In this document: piece after piece, positions 54,454-64,000 of the stretch
Layout: each line of letters begins with the position of its first letter
How positions within the stretch are numbered: position 1 is the stretch's first letter
DNA from: Karstenula rhodostoma CBS 690.94
Taxonomy: Eukaryota; Ascomycota; Dothideomycetes; Pleosporales; Didymosphaeriaceae
DNA length: 64,000 nucleotides
Assembly (NCBI GenBank): GCA_010093485.1
Contig: MU001494.1
Span: 2,077,937 to 2,141,936, forward strand
Reading direction: 5' to 3'
Notes under the pieces: generated by a model
The model's input: the letters and a program-made list of their open reading frames with translations, nothing else
What the model was told of the DNA's origin: nothing
Database searches by the model: none
Translations under genes and position numbers: made by a program

Positions 54454-56865
54454 CTATGCCACGGGCGGAACCGAGTTCAAGATCCTCGCCACCTCGCTCG
54501 GCGTCATCGTGTTGTTTGCGAGCGAGCGGACCTGCGAGCCCTTCCGCAGCCGCTGCAGGCCAATCGCCACCTTCCAGCTCTCGGACTCGTCAATCAGGAA
54601 GACGTACTTTTTGCCGTCGGCGTCGCGGACGCACGCGCGCAGGATATGGAGATGTTTGGAGGGTTGTTGGCCCGTCTGTCAACCAGTCAGTATATATATG
54701 GCAGTCCCGCAAAAGGTGATGTGAAAAAGGTGGCTAAGACTTACCTCGACCAGCTTCAGCGTCCACGCCTTTACATCCCACTCACGCTGGGGTATGCCCC
54801 GGACATCGTCGTCGATGAACAGCCCCTCGGTCTGAATCTTCAAGATCAGGCCATCGGTTACCTTACCCACATTGGACACGAGTTGCGCGACAGGCTTCGG
54901 GAAAAGGTCGTTGAAGAGATAGACAGCCTTGATTTGGATCTTGTCGGGGTCGTTCGTGGAGTACGGCCCGCGGTGGCTCGGGGGTGCCGTGGACGGCGCG
55001 GTCGATTGCGAGGCCGCGTAGCTTGACGCTGTGTATGAAGAAGCATGCGAAGGAGGCGGAGGCGGCCTGGTGGCAGCGTCGAAGGGACGGAAGGATTTCT
55101 CGCTGCCGTCCCCCATGTAAGACTTCGCCGTAGGTCTCTCGTAGTTCTTCTTCGATGTGACGGTGGCCTTGATAGGCGAGGAGTGTGTCGAGGTGACGGA
55201 CGCTGCCGGTGGACTTCTAGCGCCGGCATATGGGTCGAGGCGTTCACCACCGCCAACGCCACCGTATGTGGTGGAGCGTCGACCAGCCAAGAATTGCGTG
55301 GCCGCAGCTGCTGTAGCAGCCGCTGCCTGAGCTTTGATCTTCTCGGCCTCGGCTTTGAGACGAGCTTCCCGGTCGCGCACGGCACGCTCGCGGGCAGCCT
55401 TCAACCGTTCGCTTCGCTCAGCATCCGCTTTGGCTTTGGCTGCAGCAGCTTCAGCATCCGCCTTGGCTTTGGCTGCTGCGGCTTCAGCAGCAGCCGCATC
55501 CTCGGCGGCCTTCTTCGCAGCCTCTTCGGCAGCCTTGGCCTTCAGCTCCGCTTCGAGCTTCTCACGAATCTCCTGCTCAATCTTGGCCCGCTCTGCAGCT
55601 TCTTTGGCCTGCTTCTCCTGCTCGGCCTTCTCTTTGGCGGCCTTCTCCTTCTGCTCGCGCTCCTTTGCAAGACGTACGCGGGCTTCACGTTCGCGCTGCT
55701 CCCGCTCACGAGCGCGCATCTTCTCCCATTTCTCCTTCTCTGCCTTGGCTCGTGCTTTTCGATCGGCCTCTTCTTTTGCCTTGCGTTCCTCTTCTTTCCG
55801 CCGCTCAGCTTCCACCCGTTCAGCCTCTCTTCGTTTCTCGGCTTCTTTCCGCTCTTCTTCTTTCTTGCGTTCTGCCTCCTTGCGCTCTGCCTCCATGCGC
55901 ACTGCCTCTTTGCGCTCTATCTCCTTGCGCTCTGCCTCCTTGCGTTCTGCCTCCTTGCGTTCTGCCTCTTTGCGCTCTGCCTCTTTGCGTTCTGCTTCTT
56001 TGCGCTCTGTCTCCTTACGCTCTGCCTCTTTGCGCATTGCCTCTTTGCGAACTGCCTCCTTGCGCTCTGCCTCTTTGCGCTCTACCTCTTTACGCTCTGC
56101 CTCTTTGCGTTCTGCTTCCTTCTTCTTCGCCGCGTCTTCGGCCCGTTTACGATCTTCTTCAGCCTTCTTGCGGTCGTCCTCGGCCTTTTTGCGCTCTTCC
56201 TCCTTCTTTCGCTCCTCCTCCTTGCGTGCTTTCTCACGGGTCTTCTCCTCTTCATCCTCGGCCCAGAAGTCGTCGTCTTCAGGAGGGGGCGACTGAGCAC
56301 CACGTTGCTGATGTTGTCCAGACCATCCGCCACTGGAGCCTCGAGGCGGCGGGGCACTTCCGTTCGGATAGCCACCACGCGGGGGCGGTGGCGGGGCACG
56401 TTCATAGCCCGCCCCAGAGGCTCCAGCTCCAGCTCCAGCTCCTCCGGGACCAGGCCCGCCACCAAAAGCGCCCGAGAAGCCGCCAGGGGTCTGCGACTTG
56501 CCCAACGCCCAGCCAGCAATGCCCATTGCGATGACGAGGAGCAGGACGTTGTTACCGCCAGCACCGGCGCTAACGTTCTGGGTGACGATGAAGAACCACT
56601 GCTTCACGGTCGGCTCAATCACCTTCCACACGGCTATGCTGGCAATGGTGCTAGCCACGCCGGCCATGAAGCTGTTCCGCTGGACCTGCATGCTGGGCAG
56701 GTACACGAAGCCTCCACCGGCCGAGTGCGGGGGTATGATGAAGATGTCATAGTTGCCCGGTGGCAGGCCGCCTGTCCCGCCTGGCCCTGCAGTGCCGTGT
56801 GATCCGCCTGTCGTCTTCGGGTTCTCGCCGTGGGGAGGTGGCGGCGGCGGAGGGCCGTCGTCCAT
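54454..56865 (-). CDS. Membrane-anchored protein with long charged coiled coil and PH-like end
   Basis: Two exons (56865-54745 and 54675-54454) give 780 residues. The proline-rich start is followed by two hydrophobic segments (SFMAGVASTIASIAVWKVIE, and NNVLLLVIAMGIAGWALGK). A Gly/Pro linker and a 300-residue Lys/Glu/Arg/Ala coil follow, including about 17 pentapeptides of the ERKEA type. After a Ser-rich linker, the last 140 residues form a folded domain (AVYLFNDLFPKPVAQLVSN, KAWTLKLVE, GKKYVFLIDESESWKVAI) that looks PH-like. The exon join keeps this domain intact. The protein may tether a membrane to the cytoskeleton, by architecture only. The repeat also opens long frames on the other strand, which are artefacts. 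Confidence 0.72.
55866..56125 (-). repeat. 15-bp coding minisatellite (ERKEA repeats)
   Basis: About 17 imperfect copies of a 15-bp unit, reading CTCTGCCTCTTTGCG or close variants on the plus strand, encode ERKEA-type pentapeptides within the coil of the minus-strand gene. Units differ mainly at third positions and at one variable residue (Ala, Val, Thr, Met, Ile). Copy number is likely to vary between strains. Confidence 0.85.
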
Positions 56866-58330
56866 GGCGATGTGCGCCCCTTAGGGCGGGGTTTCGAGGG
56901 CGAACAGGCGATGCGGGCAAGATTGCGGTGCCGGGGCACGAGCTATCTGCTAAAGTCGAGAATATGGGGCGTCAGGCTCAGCAGCGGTCGAGCGGCGGGG
57001 ACTTGCATCAGCGGACGTGCGTTGGGATGAGAGTGAAGCAACGAATGCTGATCTTGTGTCAGTACTTGGATCTGTGCAGGAGGGCTTCCGAGGGCATTTC
57101 CCCACCTTCTCTGTGGGTTGCAGCGTCGAAAAGTCAGCGTGTTCGCGCGGCTAAAGATTTTGTGGAGTGGGTTGATCCTGGCGCTGGCGGTCAGGACGCA
57201 GTAAACAAAGGCGCTGTGGCGCTACCACAAGGGGCTAGCCCTCCTCGCGCGGGAACAACCGTCGGCCTACCACCGCCTCGTGCATGCAGCCTGCCGCTGG
57301 CCCTGCTCCTCACTTCTGCAGCATTTGGCTGCCACACAATTCCAATTTGCCGTGCTCGTCGTGTCTCGTCGCAATTCCGAACGGGCGCACAGCATCACTC
57401 ATGCCCTCGACGTCTCCCCACCAGCCACCAGCGCGCACGCGCCTCGTCGCTAACACGACAACCTGCGAGTCAGCCAATGCACGACAACGCGGCAGACGGC
57501 CATTCGCTGTCACCACGTCGGAGAGTGGAGAGCATCCATTCCGCCGTCAGCTGGACGAGCATCTGGGATTGTTTGATTCCCCACGCATGCGCCAGAGCGA
57601 GACTCGAGGCCATCCCCTCTTCTCCGCCCGCTCTTGTGCTCTCGTCCAGCTGTTCTCGTGCGACCCGATGGCTGAGGGGCCACCAAAAGGCACGCGCACT
57701 GCCGTGTCCGCGGGGAGCTGCTCACGAAACAACCATACCTACTGGCTTGGAGACTGCCAAAGGACATGCAAACGCCGACATTGTTTTCGAGGCAGTTCTA
57801 CCAAACCCTCGGTTGATGCACATGTGTCCACACGCACCCAGCCAACCGTTCTCTTGTCCGGGTTTGCCCTGTCAGCCTGTCATGCTTGCGTTGCCCCGCA
57901 TAACGCGTAGAGCCGGTGCACTAACCGCCTTCGGCTTTGGGATCACGTGCAGATTATTCCCCGGGGGGCGTAGCTCAGGCACCGACACGTCGACGTTGCG
58001 CCTCAGTTGAAGTGTACGCTGGTATATCATGGTTCTTTGAATCGCCATGACTGGGGTATTCGAGAAGCTTCACGACTTCACATCGCACCAGACTGTCCAT
58101 AGGACAGCAACTTGCTGCATCAGATTCTGTCCTCTCAATGGGATAATGATGAAACACCATGCCACTACACACTTCGTGTATGCCTCTCTTGGAATTGAAG
58201 CATCGCTGACACATTCAAAATGCTCCGGTCCATGGTCACAGGTTTCTTCACCTTTCACACTGCTAGCAGATATTACAGCGTCGCTGACGACTCAACCACA
58301 TCGAACAGCACAGCAAATGCACATCACAAG
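56866..58330. other. GC-rich intergenic region
   Basis: A 416-codon plus-strand frame (56760-58010) crosses the start of the minus-strand gene and this region, but its product is Arg/Pro/Ser-rich without domains, typical of GC-rich promoter DNA. A tRNA-like GGCGTAGCTCAG at about 57967 has no B box. I support no gene. Confidence 0.45.
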
Positions 58331-58913
58331 ATGAGCCACCTCACCCCACTGGATCGTCTCGACAGTGATAAGCTCTGTGAGTATGGAAGTATAAGTAGGC
58401 CGTCTAGGAGACTTGCATAACCTCCACGCAGACTAACATTCAGTGCGAATTTATCAACATCGCGAAATCTTCAGTCACCCCGGAAGAGCCACACAATCTA
58501 ACAGCACTAACAAGCAAATCTACTAACAACCAGACCCCCCAATGCCCTGGTGGGAAGATCCCCGCACCCACTCCTCCTGGGGCTCCTGTCCGCCCGGCGG
58601 CTACCACCGCGCCGAAGGCACCTGGGGCCATATTGGCGCCGGTCGCGCCAGCTACAACCAGCGAGTCAACGACTGGAACGACGGCTACAACGGCGACCCC
58701 TGGAGCAGCTGGGACCAAGGCGCCTATGATCGCAGGGACCCACGCACCCACAATCGCAACTATTACAACCGTGACTATGCCGACCAATTCCATCGCAGCT
58801 CCTATAGAAACCGTGGGGTGGAGTTACCGGGTCAGCAACAGCATCCAAATACGGCGCCTATGGGGGATGTTTGGCGATATCTGGGGACACGGGGTTTTTG
58901 GGGGCAGAATTGA
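58331..58913 (+). CDS. Small Trp/Tyr/Asn-rich hypothetical protein
   Basis: Two exons give 141 residues: 58331-58376 and 58534-58913. The 157-nt intron has a GTGAGT donor, an ACTAAC branch point next to the acceptor and a CCAG end; the phase-1 join gives DKLYPPMPWWEDPRTHSSW. Codons in this frame end mostly in C, unlike the two other open frames over the same bases, which I therefore reject. The product is rich in Trp, Tyr, Asn, Arg and Gly (YNQRVNDWNDGYNGDPWSSW) and lacks a signal peptide. The low-complexity polar-aromatic make-up resembles disordered or glycine-rich proteins. No family was recognised. If the intron is wrong, translation could begin at 58542. Confidence 0.55.
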
Positions 58914-59188
58914 GCGGGGGGAGGCATGATAGGGGCTGAGACTGGGGGACGTGTCACAGAGTGTGCATTTTATGTAACCCTGACCATCTTCAGCGGGATA
59001 AATTCCATATTCATAGGCACTGTAGGGACCCACGGCCTCAGCGCATACGCAAAGAATGGGTTTGTACCGTCCCCCAAGCCGCGCTAGGCGTTTTGGGAAT
59101 TTCTAGTTTAGTCACTATTCGGTATATGACTCCTCCAAAGACGCGCCGTCGCAATCGCTACCTAAACTTCAGAAGCAGCGCGCCGCTC

Positions 59189-59268
59189 GCCGGCTCCCCG
59201 GGTCACCCAGCCCAACAGACTCCTCCACGGAGCCGGCGCCCCGGGTCACCACGCCCAACAGCCTCCTG
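59189..59268. repeat. GC-rich tandem direct repeat, two copies
   Basis: Two units of about 38 bp, beginning GCCGGCTCCCCGGGTCACCC at 59189 and GCCGGCGCCCCGGGTCACCA at 59232, each continue with CCAACAG and CTCC. The period is 43 bp, with only a few differences between copies. Confidence 0.6.
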
Positions 59269-59861
59269 ATCCTCTCTCACCAGCCTGACTGACTGTAGAT
59301 GGGCGCTTCTCCGGTGTGACGAATAGAGATGAGTCACTCTATGGGACGGCGTACATCGCAGACAGGACGCAGACAGGACGCTATCCATTACAAGGATAGT
59401 CTCAAGCCCGGAAACATGAACCCCAGTTAGCTGTCCAGAAAACACCACAGCCCACGTGTGAGTATCCCATGCTTAGGTGTGTGACAGGTTGATCGATCCC
59501 GGCATCAGATCCTGTCATGTGCTTTTTGCTTTTTTGTCGCAATTGATGGCTGGTGAGTGGATGGATATTCACGGCTTGACGGACAGGCATATCAGTGTAT
59601 GATGGATCATGTGGGGCGTCCTCTTTTTCAAGAGATTCAGCGTTCACGGAGAGAACTAGGAGTTTAGGAAGATTTTATTAATGTATACGTAGTTAAGTTT
59701 CCCGTGGAAACGTGATAAGGGGTGAATGAAACTCTCATTGCGCCTGGTCGAGTCGCCTCGACGGTCGCTCGTGTAGCCCCCGAGGTAGGTAGGCAGATGT
59801 GCTGTGAACGACATGACCTTGCCTTGTGTATCTCGGTCATGCTCAAGCGTGTACTGAAGAC

Positions 59862-59884
59862 TTTTTTTTTTTTTTTTTTTTTTT
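59862..59884. repeat. Poly(T) run of 23
   Basis: This is an uninterrupted T tract, i.e. poly(A) on the minus strand. It lies about 370 bp past the stop codon of the intronless minus-strand protease gene. Confidence 0.9.
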
Positions 59885-60254
59885 GCACACAGGTAAAGAA
59901 ACCTGCAGAAGGAAAAGCCAAAGAACTCCGAATTCCCTGAATGAAATGCCGATATTCCGCATCGCCGTGCCCAAGTACGTTTCTCATATCATTTGGCCGT
60001 ATGTAGGCCACCCATTAGATCCACCAAAGAAAAACATACTGTGTTTCGCCGCACGACTGAAGTGCAGTACGCAAGGACTGGAGAGGGAAGACACGTGTGA
60101 AGTGTGAACCGAGGAGCGCTTGGTCCGAGGGTGCATCATCTTTGCAATATGTGCAAGATGGGGATGTTGCCATGAGCAGATGTGTTCCGTACGTCCCAGA
60201 AAAAAAGTTGTTTCGACAGCGACGGCTGGCCGAAAGCCCGGTACATCAGGGTAG

Positions 60255-61925
60255 CTACCAGGTAGGTTGCTCTACGAATACGTCCGGATACTGGCCAATA
60301 TCCTCTTGGGCGTTTGCATCATAGCGGACCGTCTCTCCATGGTTCTGGTCGCTTCCGGGGGAGCCGTAGTTAGGTGGGCTGGGCGGGACAACCCAATCCG
60401 GCAAGAGCGCGTCGTTGGTCGCGGTCGGAGCTGGTTGATACTGCATCTGCACATCGTTGACACTAGCCTCGCTATTGATGGAGATGCCACCAGAGCTGCC
60501 GCTGGAGCTGTCGCTGAAGACCGATGTATCGCGCTGGGACTGGTAGGTGGTAAGGTTCCGGTACATATCCAGCTTGCGGAAGGTCAGAGCGTTTTGGGTG
60601 AAAAGCGGAGCGTCGTACGTCGGCCAGGTTGGGTTGGCGAACGCAGTTTGATCAAGCGGACGTGGAAGGCCGAGCACGGTGTTAGCGTGGTTTGTCGCGC
60701 GCTCCCTGGCTACCTTGTCGGCCTTGAAACTTGCGATGTTGTACTCCAGGGCCCGGCGCTCGGCGTACGAGTCGAAGTTGAATTGAGCACTGAACTCGCG
60801 GGTGAGGTGGAACCCGATCTCTGCCTCCAATCCAGCATTCCGCATTTTGCAGATATGGGCCATCATGATCTGGATCATCTTGACAATATACGGGCCGCAA
60901 GGACCGCAATCGGCGTGGGGGGTAGCATTGTGGTTCCATTGGTGAGGAGCGTTTTCCTGGATCGAGAATGTGTACTCCTCATCGCCGAGAATCTTGCGCA
61001 AAGCATATGCATATCTCTCGGCCATCTTCTCCATGTCTCTACCCATCCCATCGATGTAGAGCGCTTGCTTTCTAGGCCGGTCGATTACGAGAAGAGACCA
61101 ATGATTTCCTCGATATTCCGCTGCAGATGTCTCGCCGATACCGTCGTTCAGAGGTATGAATATCCACTTCTTGCCTTGAAACATGGGCAGGTAGTCTTTC
61201 AGATCGAACATGTACGATTCTTCATCTGAAATAGCTGCACCCTTGAAGGTTTGGACTGTCACGGAGCTTACAGCCATAATCTCGTTGTCCTCGGCTCCAT
61301 GGTAGATCGAACACAACTCCAGCGCAGCGTCTACAACGTTGTCTCTATACCAGGCATCGTGTCCCGTCATGTCCATAATGGTCGTGAAGTCTTCATTACT
61401 GAGCGAAAAATCGCCAAATTCAACGTATTTGTCGTTGTTGAAGCGCCGCACACCATCATCTCCGGGGTATTTGGCTGGGTCGAAGACCGGTCGAAAACAA
61501 CCCCAGCGGTGAAGCTCGCGATACCGAAGCGGGTCCGGTAGAGTGAGCTGGGTCTGGCGCTGGAAAGGTTCGTCGGTCTCTCGCGCAGAAACTTCAATCT
61601 TGGCGCCCGACTGTGTCAGGTAGGTCAAGTTTTCTGGTTCGCGTTCGTAGTTGTAGACTCCATAGTCGCGCTGGTACTGGAGAGCCCCGGTGACGAGTGA
61701 GGCGTCCACGGTGTATCGGCGGCTCTCCAGAGGTGGTCGGGTAAGGGCCATAGGTGGCAGCTCGCGACCAAACCCGCGCGAAGATGCGACGTAGAGCGAA
61801 TCAATCTCGTGGGCGATGCGCGTTCGGGTCTGCGCAAGAGCATGCATACGCTGACTGTAAACGCTTGTATTCTGCGGCTGCCATTCGAGACCCACGCGGT
61901 TTTCGGGCTGCGCTGCGTTCTCCAT
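60255..61925 (-). CDS. Ulp1-type (C48) ubiquitin-like protease
   Basis: This intronless gene encodes 556 residues from MENAAQPENRVGLEWQPQ. The catalytic order of the Ulp1/SENP cysteine proteases is present: WIFIPLNDG and GNHWSLLVIDRP (His, near residue 273), ALYIDGMG (Asp, near 290), an NHN segment, and HADCGPCGPYIVKMIQ (Cys, near 340). All three residues are kept, so it may be active. The family removes SUMO or NEDD8 from targets or matures them; DCGPCGPYIV is closest in style to the DCG(V/I)xV motif of NEDD8/SUMO proteases. The N-terminal 180 residues and the Ser/Pro-rich C-terminal 120 are not conserved domains. The promoter side (61926-62100) contains a T-rich tract. Confidence 0.8.
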   Translation of the reverse strand: MENAAQPENRVGLEWQPQNTSVYSQRMHALAQTRTRIAHEIDSLYVASSRGFGRELPPMALTRPPLESRRYTVDASLVTGALQYQRDYGVYNYEREPENLTYLTQSGAKIEVSARETDEPFQRQTQLTLPDPLRYRELHRWGCFRPVFDPAKYPGDDGVRRFNNDKYVEFGDFSLSNEDFTTIMDMTGHDAWYRDNVVDAALELCSIYHGAEDNEIMAVSSVTVQTFKGAAISDEESYMFDLKDYLPMFQGKKWIFIPLNDGIGETSAAEYRGNHWSLLVIDRPRKQALYIDGMGRDMEKMAERYAYALRKILGDEEYTFSIQENAPHQWNHNATPHADCGPCGPYIVKMIQIMMAHICKMRNAGLEAEIGFHLTREFSAQFNFDSYAERRALEYNIASFKADKVARERATNHANTVLGLPRPLDQTAFANPTWPTYDAPLFTQNALTFRKLDMYRNLTTYQSQRDTSVFSDSSSGSSGGISINSEASVNDVQMQYQPAPTATNDALLPDWVVPPSPPNYGSPGSDQNHGETVRYDANAQEDIGQYPDVFVEQPTW

Positions 61926-62575
61926 GTTATTGTCTAGTGTCGGGCTTTGCGGAAGGGGAGGTTTTTTTTTTGGTTTTGCGACAGTCGAGGGTTTGTGTTG
62001 TCCCGAGGGTTGCGTTGGGTGAGTTTGGCCGAAGGGAGAAATCCTTTGGCGGTCCTTTTAAGCTTGAGAGTCAAGGTGAGTGAGTGAAAGATGGCAGCGT
62101 TGCGCGCAGTATTTATTCTACCGGGCGCGTTCTCTATCGGCTCCGTCTGATATAAAAATGATTTTTTATTGTCGCTTCTCTTCAACCGTGGCTCAGGTTT
62201 CCGTCGGTCTGGGTATTGTCCACCCAATCCCTACCAAGGTTCGCCAGACCAAAGCTATAGACCCCATAAATGTTACCATAGCTCACCAACCCAAAGTATG
62301 GACGCCACTCAATATGAAAGTGAGTATTATCAAGTGACGTTTCTGGGTACAGTTTCCCGATAATGATAAGTTTTAAATGCATATGCCCTCATACTCTGGC
62401 TCCTCTTTACCTAGGAAGCCGTTCGGAATTGCTGCGAGAGTGGCTCGCAGTAAGTCACAATCACGGAAGCATTTTTGCGAACTAGAGCAACTGTTGAGAC
62501 ATAGGTGTGGGTCCCCCAGAGTTATGTACGCTGGCTTGTGATGGACATCTGGCTGACCATCGCAACAACTCAATG
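61926..62575. other. Intergenic; promoter of protease gene
   Basis: This contains T-rich and mixed sequence upstream of the Ulp1-type gene. Short frames have no recognisable content. Its right end is the probable breakpoint of the rearranged regulator gene. Confidence 0.4.
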
Positions 62576-63498
62576 ATATTAGCGCAGCAGCAAACAACTG
62601 GAAAGGCCACATACGAGGTTTGCTAAGTCTGGTTCACCAGCACCCTCCCGCAGCATTCTCACATGCTGGTGCACACGAGGTTTTCCTCGAGTGCCGTTAC
62701 AATGGTGTGACATCTGCTCTTTCGAATCGAAAGGCAATTTTCCCTTCCAGGCCTGGATGCATCAGTGTACCTTGGAAAACGCGGCAGAAAGACGCCATTG
62801 ATACCGCTATGGATATTTTAGTGAAGTTTCTCGGCGTCCTTGAAGAATGGGACCTACTCAGCACTCGGAAGTTCACTGAAGAAACCCTTCGTAGGGTGAG
62901 AGTATTCAAATACCAACGTTCAATGATTGATCACGAGTTGCTTATGTGGTACAGCAGCTTCGTATCTGTGTTCGAACACGCGTATCCAATCGAAGCATAA
63001 ATCCTTCTCAATGGCACAAACAATCCAGCTCAGCAAAAAAAAGTACCAGATATCTTAGCGAGGATCGGACTTCATTATCTCCACGCGATGATGTTATATT
63101 GGACAGCTTGCATGAACTTACATGCTACTATCGACCTTGTACACAACTTGTTTTCCGTAGCTACCGACTTCGGGAGCGAAACACCCAGACCCCGGGGCAC
63201 TAACATTATCAAATATCTGGTATGCCTCGCACACAGTGTGAAGCATTTACTTCGGCCTGAACTCGACCTCCTTGGAAATTTGAGCATATCGCATACTGAC
63301 ACCGGCTTGATTCGCACGCTTTACGCTCACCTGGCCTGCTATCCAGAAGCCGACCCAAGAGCTCTGGAGCAGCTGAGGCATATAATGAAAGCCATTCCAG
63401 GTATGAGTGGGTTCAATGCGTGGCAGATGTGGAAATGTGGCATGGATGAATTGAACAGCAATAAGAAAAGCATGTATCATTTCCACCTGGGCTGCTAG
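62576..63498 (+). pseudogene. C-terminal half of a fungal Zn2Cys6-type regulator, broken
   Basis: One frame reads NNWKGHIRGLLSLVHQHPP, then AHEVFLECRYNGVTSALSNR, CISVPWKTRQKDAIDTAMDI, DHELLMWYSSFVSVFEH, then TAA at 62998-63000. It continues in the same frame with VPDILARIGLHYLHAMMLYW, SVKHLLRPELDLLGNLSISH and MSGFNAWQMWKCGMD to a stop at 63498. This order matches, from memory, the C-terminal part of the fungal transcription-factor domain (DUF3468-like) of Zn2Cys6 regulators. The DNA-binding cluster and the first half of the domain are missing upstream. An N-terminal-type half lies on the opposite strand at the window edge. I infer a rearranged pseudogene. Confidence 0.55.
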
Positions 63499-63757
63499 GT
63501 TAGCTCTCATACTGGAAAGCTAACATTATTCAGCTGCTTGCATCGACCGCGAGAACGGGCACATGATCCCGAATCCTAAGAACCAGTCACATTGACGCAC
63601 TGGGAGAAATTTCAACAGCATTGGGAACAGTATTATTTATACGACTAACGGCTTTTGATCGAAAAGCCTGTCAATGCGCCTTCAACGACAAGATCACGAT
63701 CGACAACGGAAAATTGTAGAAATTCAATGGATACAATACCACTTAGTCAGCGTAGGT
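63499..63757. other. Gap between the two regulator halves
   Basis: Short non-coding stretch. The 10-bp GCGCTAATAT that mirrors the left breakpoint sequence lies just beyond it at 63763-63772. Confidence 0.35.
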
Positions 63758-64000
63758 CTATAGCGCTAATATACGACAGCGTTTCAACACTTCGAATGGC
63801 TTCACCTGGCCTGGTGTCTTCAGTTCCTTGGCGAACAGCGAAAGCGTTTTACCGTACAGTCCCATACCCCGTCGTACGAATAGGTTGTCTCGCGTATCTC
63901 TGCCGAACTTCGAGGTGCTCAAAGCAAGTAACGCGCACCTCGTCACCTCGCTTCGGGGCACACAATCAAGGATGTACTCAGCCCATTGAGTGCCCGGGCT
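63758..64000 (-). pseudogene. N-terminal half of a regulator domain, running off the window
   Basis: Reading leftwards from the window edge, the minus strand gives QWAEYILDCVPRSEVTRCAL, LALSTSKFGRDTRDN, RRGMGLYGKTLSLFAKELK, PFEVLKRCRILAL and then TAG at 63760-63758. This is the pattern of the first part of the fungal transcription-factor domain in Zn2Cys6 regulators (LYGxALxxL, CxxLALYE). The part that should follow is found in inverted orientation at 62576-63498. The gene continues beyond 64000, so the DNA-binding cluster may lie outside. If the TAG is real the product is truncated. Confidence 0.5.

Larger units (their letters stand above)
58914..60254. other. Intergenic with GC-rich repeat and poly(T) run
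   Basis: There is no gene. The region holds a 43-bp-period direct repeat (59189-59268), a duplicated GCAGACAGGAC near 59355-59380 and a 23-nt T run (59862-59884). The part right of the T run is the 3' flank of the Ulp1-type gene. Confidence 0.5.

Noticed and set aside
55045..56802. Three antisense frames of 289-585 codons over the coiled-coil gene
   Set aside because: They are produced by the 15-bp repeat and high GC; the minus-strand frame has the folded C-terminal domain and a good splice join.
56760..58010. Plus-strand frame of 416 codons
   Set aside because: It crosses the start of the minus-strand gene and a promoter region; no domain, and Arg/Ser/Pro-rich composition.
57965..58015. 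tRNA-like GGCGTAGCTCAG
   Set aside because: No B box, no acceptor stem pairing and no T arm downstream.
58440..58929. Two alternative frames over the W/Y/N-rich gene (Thr/Ala/Pro-rich plus strand, Val/Gly-rich minus strand)
   Set aside because: Only the 58542 frame shows C-ending codon bias and a phase-consistent upstream exon.

Overview
The window looks like a chromosome segment of a filamentous ascomycete (Pezizomycotina, most likely a Dothideomycete). The grounds are short introns of about 45-60 nt with CTAAC/CTGAC branch points, fungal-only families (rhodopsin-domain membrane proteins, a UstYa/DUF3328 remnant, Zn2Cys6-type regulator fragments, a fungal-type NSS transporter, Sec39) and a long AT-rich block almost stripped of CpA and TpG, the mark of repeat-induced point mutation (RIP). 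No rRNA, tRNA or CRISPR array was recognised. All calls come from reading the sequence; family names rest on remembered motifs, not on searches.

Layout. 1-5.74 kb: RIP-destroyed repeat block with no genes, ending in a UstYa-like gene cut off at the border. 6.8-20.5 kb: a small secreted protein, two rhodopsin-domain membrane proteins facing each other at a distance, a hypothetical gene with an AT-rich intron, a ten-exon NSS-type transporter, and two hypothetical genes (one cysteine-rich). 21.7-40 kb: a dispersed family of six related, probably BTB/POZ-like genes, some carrying a shared N-terminal LKFP-type motif. One member has a single in-frame stop. An SDR pseudogene, a decayed F-box-like gene, an archaemetzincin-type protease and a large secreted protein built from about seven cysteine repeats lie among them. 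42.8-49.4 kb: an alpha/beta hydrolase and two tandem ankyrin/F-box-like paralogs that share an intron position. 49.9-61.9 kb: Sec39, a secreted cysteine protein, a membrane/coiled-coil protein with a 15-bp coding repeat, a small W/Y/N-rich protein and an intronless Ulp1-type protease followed by a 23-nt poly(T) run. 62.5-64 kb: two halves of a fungal transcription-factor-like gene lying in opposite orientations.

The 21-64 kb part has the character of an accessory, fast-evolving region: paralog expansions, pseudogenes, secreted cysteine-rich proteins, repeats and long gene-poor gaps. The genes do not form one pathway. A loose common theme is ubiquitin-like signalling (BTB-like and F-box-like candidate E3 adaptors plus a Ulp1-type protease), which is inference. 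Conserved housekeeping is represented mainly by Sec39 (ER-Golgi tethering). Gene structures were assembled by hand from reading frames, splice consensus and frame continuity, so individual splice sites may be off by a few bases.
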